DNA from: a virus
Strand: one strand, 5' to 3'
IMG/VR virus record: IMGVR_UViG_3300038999_000010
Location: 1-46,281 of that record
DNA: 46,281 nt
In this document: one piece after another, positions 23,267 through 32,517 of the stretch
Position numbering within the stretch: the first letter of the stretch is position 1
Layout: every line of letters begins with the position of its first letter
Position numbers and translations under genes: made by a program
Notes under the pieces: model-generated
Database searches by the model: none
The model's input: the letters and a program-made list of their open reading frames with translations, nothing else
What the model was told of the DNA's origin: nothing

Positions 23267-23593
23267 ATGAACAAAAAAGAATTGATAGCGGCAATAGTTT
23301 TGTTAGCTGCAGCCTTAAATGTTGAGGTAGTTACAAAAGGCCTAGACGAAACAGCACTCAAGGTTCTTCATGACGAGCTGTCAGAAGAAAAAGAATCTAA
23401 GGATAAAGCCTTAGCTGAAAAAAACACTAAAAGCTCTCAGTTAAAACAAGAAAAAGTTGTGCTTAAGTTTGTTGCGCCTCACAAGCGCTATGCAAATGGT
23501 GATATTGCAGGATTTGATGCTGATGCAGCAAAAAGCATCTTAGCGCTAAAACCTGCGGTAGCAAAACCTTACCAAGAAGAAAAAGAACAGTAA
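23267..23593 (+). CDS. small head-region protein with a conserved C-terminal motif
   Basis: This ORF encodes 108 residues starting MNKKELIAAIVLLAAALNVE after a clean AGGAG site. The N-terminal 35 residues look like a small HeH/LEM-like helical unit, a Lys/Glu-rich linker follows, and the C-terminal VVLKFVAPHKRYANGDIAGFDADAA pattern is like small proteins that follow the capsid gene in many siphophages. Its likely place is the head or the head-tail connector. No firm family is named. Confidence 0.65.
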   Translation: MNKKELIAAIVLLAAALNVEVVTKGLDETALKVLHDELSEEKESKDKALAEKNTKSSQLKQEKVVLKFVAPHKRYANGDIAGFDADAAKSILALKPAVAKPYQEEKEQ

Positions 23594-23614
23594 GCGCTGT
23601 TAAATAGTCAAATG

Positions 23615-23638
23615 AAAAGCCGGTAATTGCTGGCTTTT
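23615..23638 (+). terminator. terminator-like hairpin
   Basis: AAAAGCCGG and CTGGCTTTT form a 9-bp stem with one G-T pair and a 6-base loop, with the T run inside the arm. Together with the hairpin at 21862 it brackets the capsid gene, so monocistronic capsid-rich transcripts are possible. Confidence 0.65.
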
Positions 23639-23661
23639 CCACTAATTATAAAGGTTTTATC

Positions 23662-24003
23662 ATGGCAATAGTTTCATTAGAAACTGCAAAAAATCAATTA
23701 AATGTTACTGAACATGACGATGATACACTTATCGAAACGTTTATTAGTGCTGCTATTGGCATGGTTGAACACGCTATTCAGCGTGACTTATACAAAACTC
23801 AAGCAGAAGCCCCTAATGATGCAGTTAACATCATTATTTTTGCTGATTTAAAGCAGTCAAAACAAGCAGCAATACAATCAGCGATCATGCTAGCCCTATC
23901 AACCTTATATGTTTATCGCGAATCAGATCTTGATGTCGATCTATCAGTGAACCCAGCTTTTAATGCTTGTTTATCTGGGTTTACTGAAGTGGTGGTTGGC
24001 TAG
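23662..24003 (+). CDS. head-tail connector, gp6-like
   Basis: This ORF encodes 113 residues with the layout of HK97 gp6-type adaptors: SLETAKNQLNVTEHDDDTLIETFISAAIGMVEHAIQ at the start, a loop, then AAIQSAIMLALSTLYVYRE. These proteins form the ring under the portal. A head closure gene follows, overlapping by one base. Confidence 0.85.
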   Translation: MAIVSLETAKNQLNVTEHDDDTLIETFISAAIGMVEHAIQRDLYKTQAEAPNDAVNIIIFADLKQSKQAAIQSAIMLALSTLYVYRESDLDVDLSVNPAFNACLSGFTEVVVG

Positions 24004-24323
24004 TGGCGCTAAAGTCTGGCGAGTTACGCAATAAAGTATCATTTTTGCAGCGAACCAATGTAGATGGTGATTACGGTAAAGAAGAGGCATGGTTACCACT
24101 TAAAACCGTACGCGCAAAAGTAACTCAACCAAGAACTGATGAAAGTGACAGTGATCACGGAAAAAGTCGCAAAGTTAAGTTAATAATTTTTATCCGTTAT
24201 ACAGCTAACGTCAGTGAAGACAATCGACTAACCTTTAATGGTGTTGAATTCGAGATTACTAGTTGTCGTGATGTGCTCGGTACCCGTAAAGAATTAATTA
24301 TTGATGCAGAAAAAAGAAGTTAA
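24003..24323 (+). CDS. head closure protein (head-tail adaptor)
   Basis: This ORF encodes 106 residues from a GTG that overlaps the previous TAG. The pattern SGELRNKVSFLQRTNVDGDYG, then WLPLKTVRAKVTQ and the C-terminal FNGVEFEITSCRDVLGTRKEL is that of small head-tail joining proteins of the SPP1 gp16 / HK97 gp7 type. It should close the connector after DNA packaging and bind the tail terminator. Confidence 0.85.
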   Translation: MALKSGELRNKVSFLQRTNVDGDYGKEEAWLPLKTVRAKVTQPRTDESDSDHGKSRKVKLIIFIRYTANVSEDNRLTFNGVEFEITSCRDVLGTRKELIIDAEKRS

Positions 24324-24325
24324 CG

Positions 24326-24835
24326 ATGTTCTCATTAAACTTAAATAGTGAACTAAGCACATTACTGAAAGAATTAAACGAACTTGAAGACGTTATTCAA
24401 AGCAAAGTTGTTAGATCAGGTTTGGTTACTTTAAGTAAGCCACTAAAAAAATCTATGGCAGCAAATGCACCCAAAGACCAAGGGTACTTAGCGCAAAGCA
24501 TCAATCATAAATCTTTAAATAAACGGCAAAAGTCACGATTAAATATAGCCGCAGTTGATGTGGCTATCATCGTTGGCCCGAACAAAAAAGTAAATGGCTT
24601 TAGTCAATCTAGGAAAGCAAACCTAGTTGAAAATGGCGTAAAAGCGCATGTTATCCAATCAAATAACAAACCATTAAAAATAGGCCGTACTGGTTATGCT
24701 TCGGGGAAAATAAAACACCCTGGCATAAAAGCCAACCCTTTTATGGCTAATGCATTACAAGAGAACGAAAGTAATTTACAAGGTTTGTTTTACAAAGGCA
24801 TGGCTAAGTCACTTAATAGGATCAGAGCACAATGA
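24326..24835 (+). CDS. HK97 gp10-like tail component
   Basis: This ORF encodes 169 residues. The sequence fits the gp10 family: LSTLLKELNELEDVIQSKVVRSGLV, KPLKKSMAANAPKDQGYLAQSI, VGPNKKV, VENGVKAH and the IKANPFMANALQEN C-terminal signature. It acts in tail assembly near the neck. Its stop overlaps the next start by 4 bases. Confidence 0.88.
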   Translation: MFSLNLNSELSTLLKELNELEDVIQSKVVRSGLVTLSKPLKKSMAANAPKDQGYLAQSINHKSLNKRQKSRLNIAAVDVAIIVGPNKKVNGFSQSRKANLVENGVKAHVIQSNNKPLKIGRTGYASGKIKHPGIKANPFMANALQENESNLQGLFYKGMAKSLNRIRAQ

Positions 24836-25566
24836 TTTTACAAAACATTATTAACCAATTGGCTTCTGCTACCGAATTTAAACAAGTAACCGAAGCAGGA
24901 AGCGCGTCAACAACGCCCCAAATCGACACTGAAGCTTTGTTAACAACCGTTCTATCTGCAGTAACTACTGATGTTTACTCGTTGAAGTTACCAGAAAACC
25001 CAAGTTATCCAAATATTGTTTACATGCTTGTTGGCGGAAAAAACCAATACTTTGAAAAACACTTATTAACTCAAGTCGATACATTTATTGTTTCGTTACG
25101 TGAAAAAGAGCTACAAAACCTTGCTGTTAAATCAAAAGAATTACTTACCAGTTTGGTCGATAGTAATTATGCAATTGAAATACTAGACAAACAAAAAGAC
25201 CATGAGGCAGAACGAGACTGCTACCGCTTGGATTTGGAAATATCATTCTCGGTGCCAGCTACGGGCGTTAACGCAGAAACTCCCGCTTTACTGGTTTATT
25301 GTGTCGGGCAAAATGGCGAACAAAGTGATTACGACAATGTTATTAAGCAAAAAGTAAATAGCGCTTATGGCATAGCAATTTTAACAGCAGGTAATGATGT
25401 TGTTGAACTTCAAACCGTAGTTAGAAATAAGTTACTTGGGTTTCAACAAACGCCACAGCATTTTGAAATACAATTTGCTCGAGGTTCACCACTAGAAAGT
25501 GAGGGGGGCTTGAGGATTTGGCGAGAAATATATCAAGACTCCAGCATGATCAAACAAATCTCATAA
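24832..25566 (+). CDS. tail terminator/completion protein with two terminator-like halves
   Basis: This ORF encodes 244 residues. Residues 1 to about 140 resemble the DUF3168-like tail terminator fold (VYSLKLPENPSYPNIVYMLV, DTFIVSLREKELQNLAVKSKEL). Residues 150-244 resemble the Gp37-type tail completion family (LLVYCVGQNGEQ, SAYGIAILTAGND, VVRNKLLGFQ, LRIWREIYQD). Two such domains in one chain are longer than the usual 130-180 residues. It should cap the tail tube. The domain names rest on position and pattern. Confidence 0.65.
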   Translation: MILQNIINQLASATEFKQVTEAGSASTTPQIDTEALLTTVLSAVTTDVYSLKLPENPSYPNIVYMLVGGKNQYFEKHLLTQVDTFIVSLREKELQNLAVKSKELLTSLVDSNYAIEILDKQKDHEAERDCYRLDLEISFSVPATGVNAETPALLVYCVGQNGEQSDYDNVIKQKVNSAYGIAILTAGNDVVELQTVVRNKLLGFQQTPQHFEIQFARGSPLESEGGLRIWREIYQDSSMIKQIS

Positions 25567-25588
25567 ACCACCAATCGGTGGTTTTTTT
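25565..25588 (+). terminator. terminator after the tail completion gene
   Basis: AAACCACC, an AATC loop and GGTGGTTT form a perfect 8-bp stem followed by a T run. It overlaps the stop codon of the preceding gene. Confidence 0.85.
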
Positions 25589-25616
25589 ATACCTAAAAAT
25601 CAATAAAGGTGAACTT

Positions 25617-25766
25617 ATGAATACAGGCGGCAGCTTTGAAATTGTGGACGGTAAACGCGTCCTGAAACATAAAACAAATCAGCAACCAATCATGTTGCAC
25701 AGTGAAAAAATAGCGGCAGCGAATCCTAAAACTCCTGCCAAAAATAAGAAAGCAGGAGAGAAATAA
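25617..25766 (+). CDS. 49-residue protein before the tail tube gene
   Basis: The ATG at 25617 has AAGGTG upstream; the longer open frame runs through the terminator and is not used. The protein begins MNTGGSFEIVDGKRVLKHKT and ends in a Lys/Ala-rich tail. Its TAA overlaps the tail tube start (TAATGA). Similar tiny genes precede tail tube genes in other siphophages, perhaps as assembly factors. Function unknown. Confidence 0.6.
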   Translation: MNTGGSFEIVDGKRVLKHKTNQQPIMLHSEKIAAANPKTPAKNKKAGEK

Positions 25767-26707
25767 TGAAATTTCGTGCAAAAACGCTTTTAGCGAAAAT
25801 TGAAGCCACTTACGGTGTTGCGACTGTATTAACTGGCGCTGAAGCTATGTTAACCAAAAACCTAACAATCAATCCATATAGTGGTAATACCATTGGTCGA
25901 GATACAGATCGAGCTAGCTTAGGTAATACCGAACAAATTAACACCAATCCTTTTGTAGAAATTACATTTGATGTCGAATTAGCTGGTGCTAAAGCTGCAG
26001 GTACAGCCCCAGCTTACGGCTGTTTACTAAGAGCTTCAGGATTTAGTGAAACCATTAACGCTAGCGTAGATGTTGTTTATCAACCAGTAAGCTCTGGGTA
26101 TGAATCAGTAACCCTTGCTTATTTACGAAAAAATAATGCCGGCACTAACCAAATTCACGAGGTTAAAGGTGCGCGTGGTTCAAGTTCTTTCAGCTTATCT
26201 AAAGAGGGCATCCCAACCATTAGCTTTAAGTTTATTGGCTTTTACAAGCGGCCCGAAGATGTTTCTGCTATTACAGCAGATCACACGGATTTTGCTGATC
26301 CATTGCCAATTTCTAATGCGCAAACCTCGTTAACAATTGGCGGATATAGCCCCATTGCTGAAAGTATCTCTTTTGATATGGCCAGTGATGTAAAAGCGCG
26401 AAACGTGATTAATCAAAATGAAGTGATCGTTTCTGACCGAAAACCAACAGGTACAACTAGCGTTCAAGCGCCAGATGTAAGCACTAAAGATTTCTTTGCA
26501 GAAGTTGAAAGTCACAATGGCATTACCTTGCAAGCATTGCAGCTTATTCACGGTACAACAGCAGGAAACATCGTTCAAATTGACGCCCCTAAAGTTCAGA
26601 TGACCACAATTAGTGAGCAAGAAGGTGATGGTGAACTTCATTACAACCTCGGTTTGTCATTTATACCTGATACAGGTGATGACGAGTTCGTTCTAACGAT
26701 TAAATAA
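25766..26707 (+). CDS. major tail tube protein
   Basis: This ORF encodes 313 residues with the pattern of the siphophage tail tube family (phage_tube type): KTLLAKIEATYGVATVLTG at the start, the EITFDVELAGAKAAGTAPAYG block with the family-typical AGTAP and a CLLRASGFSE follow-up, then VYQPVSSGYESVTLAY and beta-rich C-terminal repeats. It polymerises into the tube whose length is set by the tape measure. It is followed by a 107-base gap with a tetranucleotide repeat and then the G/GT chaperone genes. Confidence 0.88.
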   Translation: MKFRAKTLLAKIEATYGVATVLTGAEAMLTKNLTINPYSGNTIGRDTDRASLGNTEQINTNPFVEITFDVELAGAKAAGTAPAYGCLLRASGFSETINASVDVVYQPVSSGYESVTLAYLRKNNAGTNQIHEVKGARGSSSFSLSKEGIPTISFKFIGFYKRPEDVSAITADHTDFADPLPISNAQTSLTIGGYSPIAESISFDMASDVKARNVINQNEVIVSDRKPTGTTSVQAPDVSTKDFFAEVESHNGITLQALQLIHGTTAGNIVQIDAPKVQMTTISEQEGDGELHYNLGLSFIPDTGDDEFVLTIK

Positions 26708-26770
26708 AGTTTAAGTCGAGCAGCGTGTTTAGCCGTGCGCTGTTTGGCTACTTATTTTACTTACGGCTTA

Positions 26771-26788
26771 TTCATTCATTCATTCATT
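26771..26788. repeat. (TTCA)4 tetranucleotide repeat
   Basis: Four exact TTCA units lie in the gap between the tail tube and G-like genes, before the GAG ribosome binding site. The gap also holds a short CAGCG/CGCTG inverted repeat but no clear terminator. Confidence 0.7.
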
Positions 26789-26814
26789 TAATTTACTAAC
26801 GGCGAGAAAATACC

Positions 26815-27168
26815 ATGTCCTTTACAATAAAAGCAGTAACCAGCATTAAAGAAAAAATAATCATCGAAGTACCGGCCGATCTTGGCAGAACAAAGCGCTC
26901 GGAAATTGTTGTTGAGTATAAGAAATTACCCGTTTCTGAAACCAAAAAATTACTTGAAGATTCAGCTGCTGGTAATGCAAACGATGATGAAGTATTACGC
27001 GACAATATTATCAATATCGATGGCTTGCTTGATGAAGACAAAAACAAAGTGCCTTATGACAGCGAAACTTTAGATCTGTTGCTAGAAATGGAATATGTGC
27101 GCCGCCCATTAATTAAAAAGTTCATGGAAGTTATTGTTGGTCGAGAGGCATTAAAAGCAAAAAACTAA
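26815..27168 (+). CDS. tail assembly chaperone, G-like
   Basis: This ORF encodes 117 residues placed between tail tube and tape measure, where siphophages encode the G/GT chaperone pair. The N-terminus is a beta-rich domain (MSFTIKAVTSIKEKIIIEVP) and the rest is helical and acidic, ending REALKAKN. The stop codon follows directly on the heptamer AAAAAAC, which allows a -1 slip into the frame of the next ORF. Sequence likeness to lambda G is not obvious; the call rests on position, size and the slip site. Confidence 0.8.
   Translation: MSFTIKAVTSIKEKIIIEVPADLGRTKRSEIVVEYKKLPVSETKKLLEDSAAGNANDDEVLRDNIINIDGLLDEDKNKVPYDSETLDLLLEMEYVRRPLIKKFMEVIVGREALKAKN
27159..27165 (+). promoter_or_regulatory. 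programmed -1 ribosomal frameshift site
   Basis: A_AAA_AAC in the zero frame is a classic X_XXY_YYZ slippery heptamer, followed at once by the TAA stop. After a -1 slip the ribosome reads LIDLGKYLASAGGGG and runs in frame into the DUF1799-like ORF. CTCGG (27174-27178) can pair with CCGAG (27214-27218) as a possible downstream stimulator. Confidence 0.85.
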
Positions 27169-27533
27169 TTGACCTCGGCAAGTATCTCGCTAGTGCAGGT
27201 GGCGGCGGAACTACCGAGCAAGACTTGCAGGATGACAAGGATGTCATTCAAATAAAGGGCGATGCCGAGGCTTTTTGGCAAAAGCAACAACACGCAGATA
27301 AGTTCGATTTATGGGATGAAAACACCCCAGCTTTTACTTTATTTCAACAATGTCAAACGCAATGGAATGTCAGCATGTCAGGCATTACCGGGCTTAATTA
27401 CCCTGCTTTACAGTCAGTCATGGCGATGACCGCAATACCAATAGAAAAACAAACCCTACTTTTTGAGGAAATTCGTTTAATTGAAAGCGGGTTTTTATCA
27501 GCAATCAGCGAGCAACGGAAAAACAATGGCTAA
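27165..27533 (+). CDS. T extension of the GT tail chaperone (DUF1799-like), by frameshift
   Basis: Read from the slip site, this frame adds 122 residues to G, giving a 239-residue GT fusion. The extension has a Gly-rich linker, then the DUF1799 pattern: FDLWDENTPAFTLFQQCQTQWNV, the SGITGLNYPALQSVMAM core and PIEKQTLLFEEIRLIESGFL. DUF1799 proteins are the T-like part in other phages. The only independent start in this frame is a TTG at 27225 without a good ribosome binding site, which supports synthesis by frameshift. Its end overlaps the tape measure start by 8 bases. Confidence 0.82.
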   Translation, partial: LIDLGKYLASAGGGGTTEQDLQDDKDVIQIKGDAEAFWQKQQHADKFDLWDENTPAFTLFQQCQTQWNVSMSGITGLNYPALQSVMAMTAIPIEKQTLLFEEIRLIESGFLSAISEQRKNNG

Positions 27534-30500
27534 AAACTATCAAGTGGGTTTGGTTATCAAAGGTAACGCTAAGGGCGGTGTTACTGCTATAAAAGCAACT
27601 AAAGATGAGTTAGCTAAACTTAACAGTAAGCAAAAACGTTTTCAATATGAAACTAAAAAATCAAATAACTCTATTGGGCAAATGGCCAGTAAATTTGGCT
27701 TGTTAAAGGCATCAGTTATCGGCGCTGTCGCATCTATTGCTAGTATTGCATCGGGCAAACAATTTATTGACGATTTTACACAACAAGAACAGGCTATATC
27801 TTTGCTTGACGCTTCCATTGCGTCCATGGGGAGAACAACTATAGGCTTGTCTTCTCAATTACAAAAATTAGCATCGCAAATACAAAAAGAAGGGATTATT
27901 GGCGATGAGGTGCTCATTAAAGGGCAATCGTTTTTAACCACATACAAAGATATTACCGACGAATTACTACCAAGAACTACTCGGGTGATGGCTGATTTAA
28001 GCGCCAAAATGGGGGGTGATTCAGTTCGAGCAGCTAATTTATTGGGTAAAGCATCTATGGGCTTAACAGGTGCGTTGTCTATTGCGGGTATATCGCTTTC
28101 TGATGCAACTAAAAAATCAAAAGATTTTGAATCAATATTAGGTGAAATTGAAGATCAAGTTGGTGGGACCAATAAAGCGTTGGGCTCAGCATCTACAGGT
28201 GGTTTTACGCAGTTTAGTAATGCCCTCGGTGATCTTAGAGAAAACCTAGGTGAAATACTTACTATTGCGCTGGGTGATCACTTCAGAGGATGGAGCCTAG
28301 AAATAGGCATCACAAAAGAAAACATTCAATCTTTCGGTAGCTCACTAAAAGTACTTGTTGCTTCATTGGCTACCATAGCAAAAATTGTCATGGTTGGCGG
28401 CGCCTTAGTCCTAGGCTTTAAAGGGATAACTATTGCGGTAACCATTGCGGCTGCTGCAAAAAGATTTTTAGCAATGAATGTATTGGCTACTTCAATGGCT
28501 TATACCGCTGGTGTTGGTCCGTTAGCATTGTTTTCAGCTAGCTTACAAGCATCAACCGCGGCAACATGGTCTGCCATAACTGCATTTGGTGTGTTAAAAA
28601 CTGCCGCGCTAAGCTTATTCGCTGCTTTTGCTGGTTGGGAAATAGGCAGTCTTTTGCGTGAGCAATTTGTAGAGGTTCGCGTTGCTGGGCTTGCATTTGT
28701 CGGGGCTATGGAGACAGGGCTAGTTAATTTAACCTACGCTTTTTCAGCTGTAGCACCAAAAGTAAAACAAGTGTGGGGTGAATTAACCACATGGCTAAAA
28801 AACAAACTGGGTGCTCTTTACGGTTTAATTGGTGACGGTTTATCTAAAGTTGGCGCTGATGATATGGCGCAAGGTTATAAAAACTTCGCGGAAAGCTTAG
28901 CTGGTAGTAGTGACGCGGCAAAAACAGCAACCGCTGAATTGAAAGTGTTAGAGGAACAAAGGCAAGCCGATATTGAAGCAGTTGATAGAATAATTGTTAG
29001 TTTGATCAATCACGAATACGCGCAAGAGACAAACACCGCAGCAATTAATAAAAATACAGAGGCAAAAGCAAATAATAAGGGTGTCAAGTCTGGAGCAACA
29101 CCAGAAGAGTTGACTTCAAATCAAAAGCTAATCGTTTCACTTGGCGAGCAAGTTCACATGCTTAACTTAACTGCCAACAAAAAACTTCTGCATGCTAACT
29201 TAAGTAAGTTATCTAAAGATGCCACGATTGGCGAAATCGCAGCCGTTACCGCGCTGACCGAAGCACAATATGAGCAACAGAAAAAAGGTGATTTAACAAA
29301 GCACGAAGATGATTTTTATAAAAATGCAATCGATGGTGTGAACGGATATGCCGAAGCCTGGGCCAGTGCCGGTAATGTAATTGTTGATACGTTTGGTAGT
29401 ATCGGCCAGCAAATGGAAAAGCTTTTCACTAGCCAGGGGGCTTATACCAAAGCCATAGAAATCAATCATAAGAAACAACAGGCCGTTGGTGCTGATATAG
29501 GAAAGTTGAAAAAAGAAGAATATGCACTTAACCGTGCTAACGCTCAATCTGAAATAAACAGTTATGGCTCAATAGCAGGTGCTGCAGCGTCAATGTTTAA
29601 TAAAAAATCAAAAGCAGCTAAAACATTTCATGCAATAGAACAAGTGATGGCTGTGGCTTCTTTGGCTATGTCCGTGCAAAAAATGGTGATGAGCACCACG
29701 GAAACAGGGGTTCATGTTGCCAACGAAACCACTAAGCAAAGTTCAAATGCGTTAACAGCTATTACATCAGCTTTTACAGCACCTTTCCCTGTTGGCTTTG
29801 TTGCGGGTGCTGCCATGATTGGTATTATGGCAAGCCTAATTGGTGGATCATTTGGTAGTTCAGGCTCTGCACCACCGACCTCTGCAGAACGACAAAAAAC
29901 GCAAGGCACAGGCACTGTACTTGGTAGTGATGAAAAATCACAATCAATACTTAATGCTTATGAACGTATCGAAGCGCTTGAATTAGATCAATACGCTGAG
30001 CTACGTCAAATGAATGATAGCTTATACGACTTAAACAACAACATTACTCACTTGGCCACTAGCCTTGTTAGTAACTTTGGGCGGTTTAATGGCGAAAGTT
30101 ATAGTGGTGAACTTGGCAGTAAAAGTACCACCTCTAAAATAGAAGAGTTGTTAATTGGTGGTGTTATTGGTCAATTTGCCAAAGCAATTGATCCAACGGG
30201 CATCGTAGGTAAAATTTTTAGCGGCTTTTCATCAAAGAAAAAATCATTGGTTGATTCGGGTATTAGTATTGTTAGTCAAACAATGGGTGACATCTTTGAG
30301 TCAGGTATTGTCCAAGCGCAAAGCTATTACGACATTAAAACCAAGAAAAAGAAATATTGGGGTGCGTCCTCTAAAACGAGTTATAACACAGAATTTGAAG
30401 ATGTTGACGGTCAGTTACAGCATGAGTTAGCGCTAGTTTTCTCAAATATTGGTGATTCTATTAATAGCGCTGTTGATGTCCTTGGTCTTGATATCACTAA

Positions 30501-32517
30501 AAACCTCGATAACTTTGTCATTGATTTACCCAATATCAGCCTTAAAGACTTAAGCGGTGATGAAGTAAAAGCAGAGCTTGAAGCTATTTTTAGTAGTCAA
30601 TCAGATTTAATGGCCACTTATCTGGTACCAGGTATTGTTACATTTCAGCAAGTCGGTGAAGGGCTATACGATACACTCATTCGCGTAGCTCAAGAGCAAG
30701 CAATTTTTAATAGTGCTATGGGAAATATTGGTAAAACGTTAGCCGATGTTTCGACTGAAATAAAGATTGGTATAACCCAAAACTTAGTTGAGTTGATGGG
30801 CGGCATTGAAAATTTTAGTGAATCAACCAATGCTTATTTTGCTGCGTTCTTTAGTGATGAAGAAAAATTCAACATATTACAAAAACAATTAATCTCACAA
30901 TTTAAATCGTCTTCTGCAGTATTGCCTGAAACACGTAAAGAGTTTCGTGCGTTAGTTGATGCGTTAGATTTAACAACACAATCAGGTCAAAAAGCCTATG
31001 CCTCGTTAGTTAAGTTATCTCCACAACTAGACGAATATTATGCACAAATGGAAGGGCTAGAAAGTGATCGTCAAGAATTATTTGCTGGTATTTTATCGTC
31101 ATTAGGTGATTCATTATCAAGCACCATTGGCGAATACCTTAATTTATTAAATAGCGAGGTTAATGCGCAAATACGTACTGAGCAACAGCGCATTAACGAA
31201 GTTAATCGAGGGTCTAAAAACGCGTATAAAGAGCAATTATCGGCAGTAAATGCATTACATAGTGCAAGTCAAACACTTAACACGTTAATGCAGTCATTAT
31301 TGTTAAATGATTTATCAACGTTAAATCCACTCGCGAAATTTGATGAAGCACAAAGCCAGTTCGATGCATTGTTTACACGCGCTGAAAATGGTGATGTTGA
31401 TGCAGCTAATAGCCTTGGAGGGGCGGCATCTACCTTATTAACACTAGGTAAAGAATTATTTGCTTCAAGTGCTACTTACAAAGATTTGTTTGTTGATGTA
31501 AATAATCAGCTATCAACGGTGGCTGATATTACCGGGGCTGCACTTGCCCCTACAGAGTCAGACGAGCTGACCAGTTCAGCACTATTAGAGCAGCTTAATG
31601 ATTCGTTAATTGTTGAAGAAGCGGTTGACCAAAGTGAATTGCTTAGAAATATTTTAACGCAGTTACAAAGCGTTGCGTTTGCGACAGGTGAAGATGTAAC
31701 AACTTTGGCTGAATCAATGGGTTTAGATCTAGAGCAGTTACCTGAAGGTATTCGAGCACAAATTGAAACTATTGGCTTAGCACTTGATGCAACAATGGCT
31801 GACATTACTTTTGCAGACTCCATTGATACCTTGGGCGATACGCTAGCTGCCAATTTTGCCTCGTCAATTGCAGGTATTGATACCACTGTTGATTTTACTT
31901 CGCTTATTCGGGCTGTTCATGATGCGAATGACTCGAGTAGTTTACGCAGAGCGTTAACGCATTTAGAAACGGCTGTTGGAACGGTTGGTGGTGATGTTAG
32001 GAATTCACTCGCGCCATGGTTTGGCAATAGCGCACTAGCAAACGACATAAAAAATAAATTGAATCAACTCGGTTTAGCCGAAGCTGCAAAACAAGATGCT
32101 TACATATCATCACTTGCAGGTCTTGAACTTAATTTGGATATCGAAATACCCATTAACGGGGTGTTGAATCCAAACTTAGACATAGATATTCCAGATATAG
32201 GTATCGGCTCTGGTGACGTATTATCTTCGTATGATAAAGGCACGCCATACGTACCACATGATCAGATAGCGCAAATACATCAAGGCGAAATTATCATGGA
32301 CCCACAATCATCGGCTGCACTGCGTAAGTATGGCATCAATGTTAGTGGCTCAGGTGGCGATAATACTGCCGTTGTAGCAGAAATAAAAAATCTGAATAAC
32401 AATATTGAACGTTTAATTATCGCCACTGAAAAAGTGGAACAAGCCGCTGATAGCAAAGAAGTTGTACGTGAGTTGAAAAATAATCGTTTAACGACTAAAA
32501 CAAGGAAGTTTGGCTAA
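27526..32517 (+). CDS. tail tape measure protein
   Basis: This is the longest gene of the window. The ATG at 27526 (MAKNYQVGLVIKGNAKGG) gives 1663 residues; a longer frame only overlaps the T gene. It has an N-terminal helical region (residues 1-50), a segment with the typical IQKEGIIGDEVLIKGQSFL and ASMGLTGALSIAGISLSDA blocks, hydrophobic stretches (about 275-375 and 765-785), and a C-terminal TPYVPHDQIAQIHQGEIIMDP motif common to tape measures. It sets tail length and is ejected with DNA. No peptidase or lysozyme motif was found. Confidence 0.93.
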   Translation: MAKNYQVGLVIKGNAKGGVTAIKATKDELAKLNSKQKRFQYETKKSNNSIGQMASKFGLLKASVIGAVASIASIASGKQFIDDFTQQEQAISLLDASIASMGRTTIGLSSQLQKLASQIQKEGIIGDEVLIKGQSFLTTYKDITDELLPRTTRVMADLSAKMGGDSVRAANLLGKASMGLTGALSIAGISLSDATKKSKDFESILGEIEDQVGGTNKALGSASTGGFTQFSNALGDLRENLGEILTIALGDHFRGWSLEIGITKENIQSFGSSLKVLVASLATIAKIVMVGGALVLGFKGITIAVTIAAAAKRFLAMNVLATSMAYTAGVGPLALFSASLQASTAATWSAITAFGVLKTAALSLFAAFAGWEIGSLLREQFVEVRVAGLAFVGAMETGLVNLTYAFSAVAPKVKQVWGELTTWLKNKLGALYGLIGDGLSKVGADDMAQGYKNFAESLAGSSDAAKTATAELKVLEEQRQADIEAVDRIIVSLINHEYAQETNTAAINKNTEAKANNKGVKSGATPEELTSNQKLIVSLGEQVHMLNLTANKKLLHANLSKLSKDATIGEIAAVTALTEAQYEQQKKGDLTKHEDDFYKNAIDGVNGYAEAWASAGNVIVDTFGSIGQQMEKLFTSQGAYTKAIEINHKKQQAVGADIGKLKKEEYALNRANAQSEINSYGSIAGAAASMFNKKSKAAKTFHAIEQVMAVASLAMSVQKMVMSTTETGVHVANETTKQSSNALTAITSAFTAPFPVGFVAGAAMIGIMASLIGGSFGSSGSAPPTSAERQKTQGTGTVLGSDEKSQSILNAYERIEALELDQYAELRQMNDSLYDLNNNITHLATSLVSNFGRFNGESYSGELGSKSTTSKIEELLIGGVIGQFAKAIDPTGIVGKIFSGFSSKKKSLVDSGISIVSQTMGDIFESGIVQAQSYYDIKTKKKKYWGASSKTSYNTEFEDVDGQLQHELALVFSNIGDSINSAVDVLGLDITKNLDNFVIDLPNISLKDLSGDEVKAELEAIFSSQSDLMATYLVPGIVTFQQVGEGLYDTLIRVAQEQAIFNSAMGNIGKTLADVSTEIKIGITQNLVELMGGIENFSESTNAYFAAFFSDEEKFNILQKQLISQFKSSSAVLPETRKEFRALVDALDLTTQSGQKAYASLVKLSPQLDEYYAQMEGLESDRQELFAGILSSLGDSLSSTIGEYLNLLNSEVNAQIRTEQQRINEVNRGSKNAYKEQLSAVNALHSASQTLNTLMQSLLLNDLSTLNPLAKFDEAQSQFDALFTRAENGDVDAANSLGGAASTLLTLGKELFASSATYKDLFVDVNNQLSTVADITGAALAPTESDELTSSALLEQLNDSLIVEEAVDQSELLRNILTQLQSVAFATGEDVTTLAESMGLDLEQLPEGIRAQIETIGLALDATMADITFADSIDTLGDTLAANFASSIAGIDTTVDFTSLIRAVHDANDSSSLRRALTHLETAVGTVGGDVRNSLAPWFGNSALANDIKNKLNQLGLAEAAKQDAYISSLAGLELNLDIEIPINGVLNPNLDIDIPDIGIGSGDVLSSYDKGTPYVPHDQIAQIHQGEIIMDPQSSAALRKYGINVSGSGGDNTAVVAEIKNLNNNIERLIIATEKVEQAADSKEVVRELKNNRLTTKTRKFG

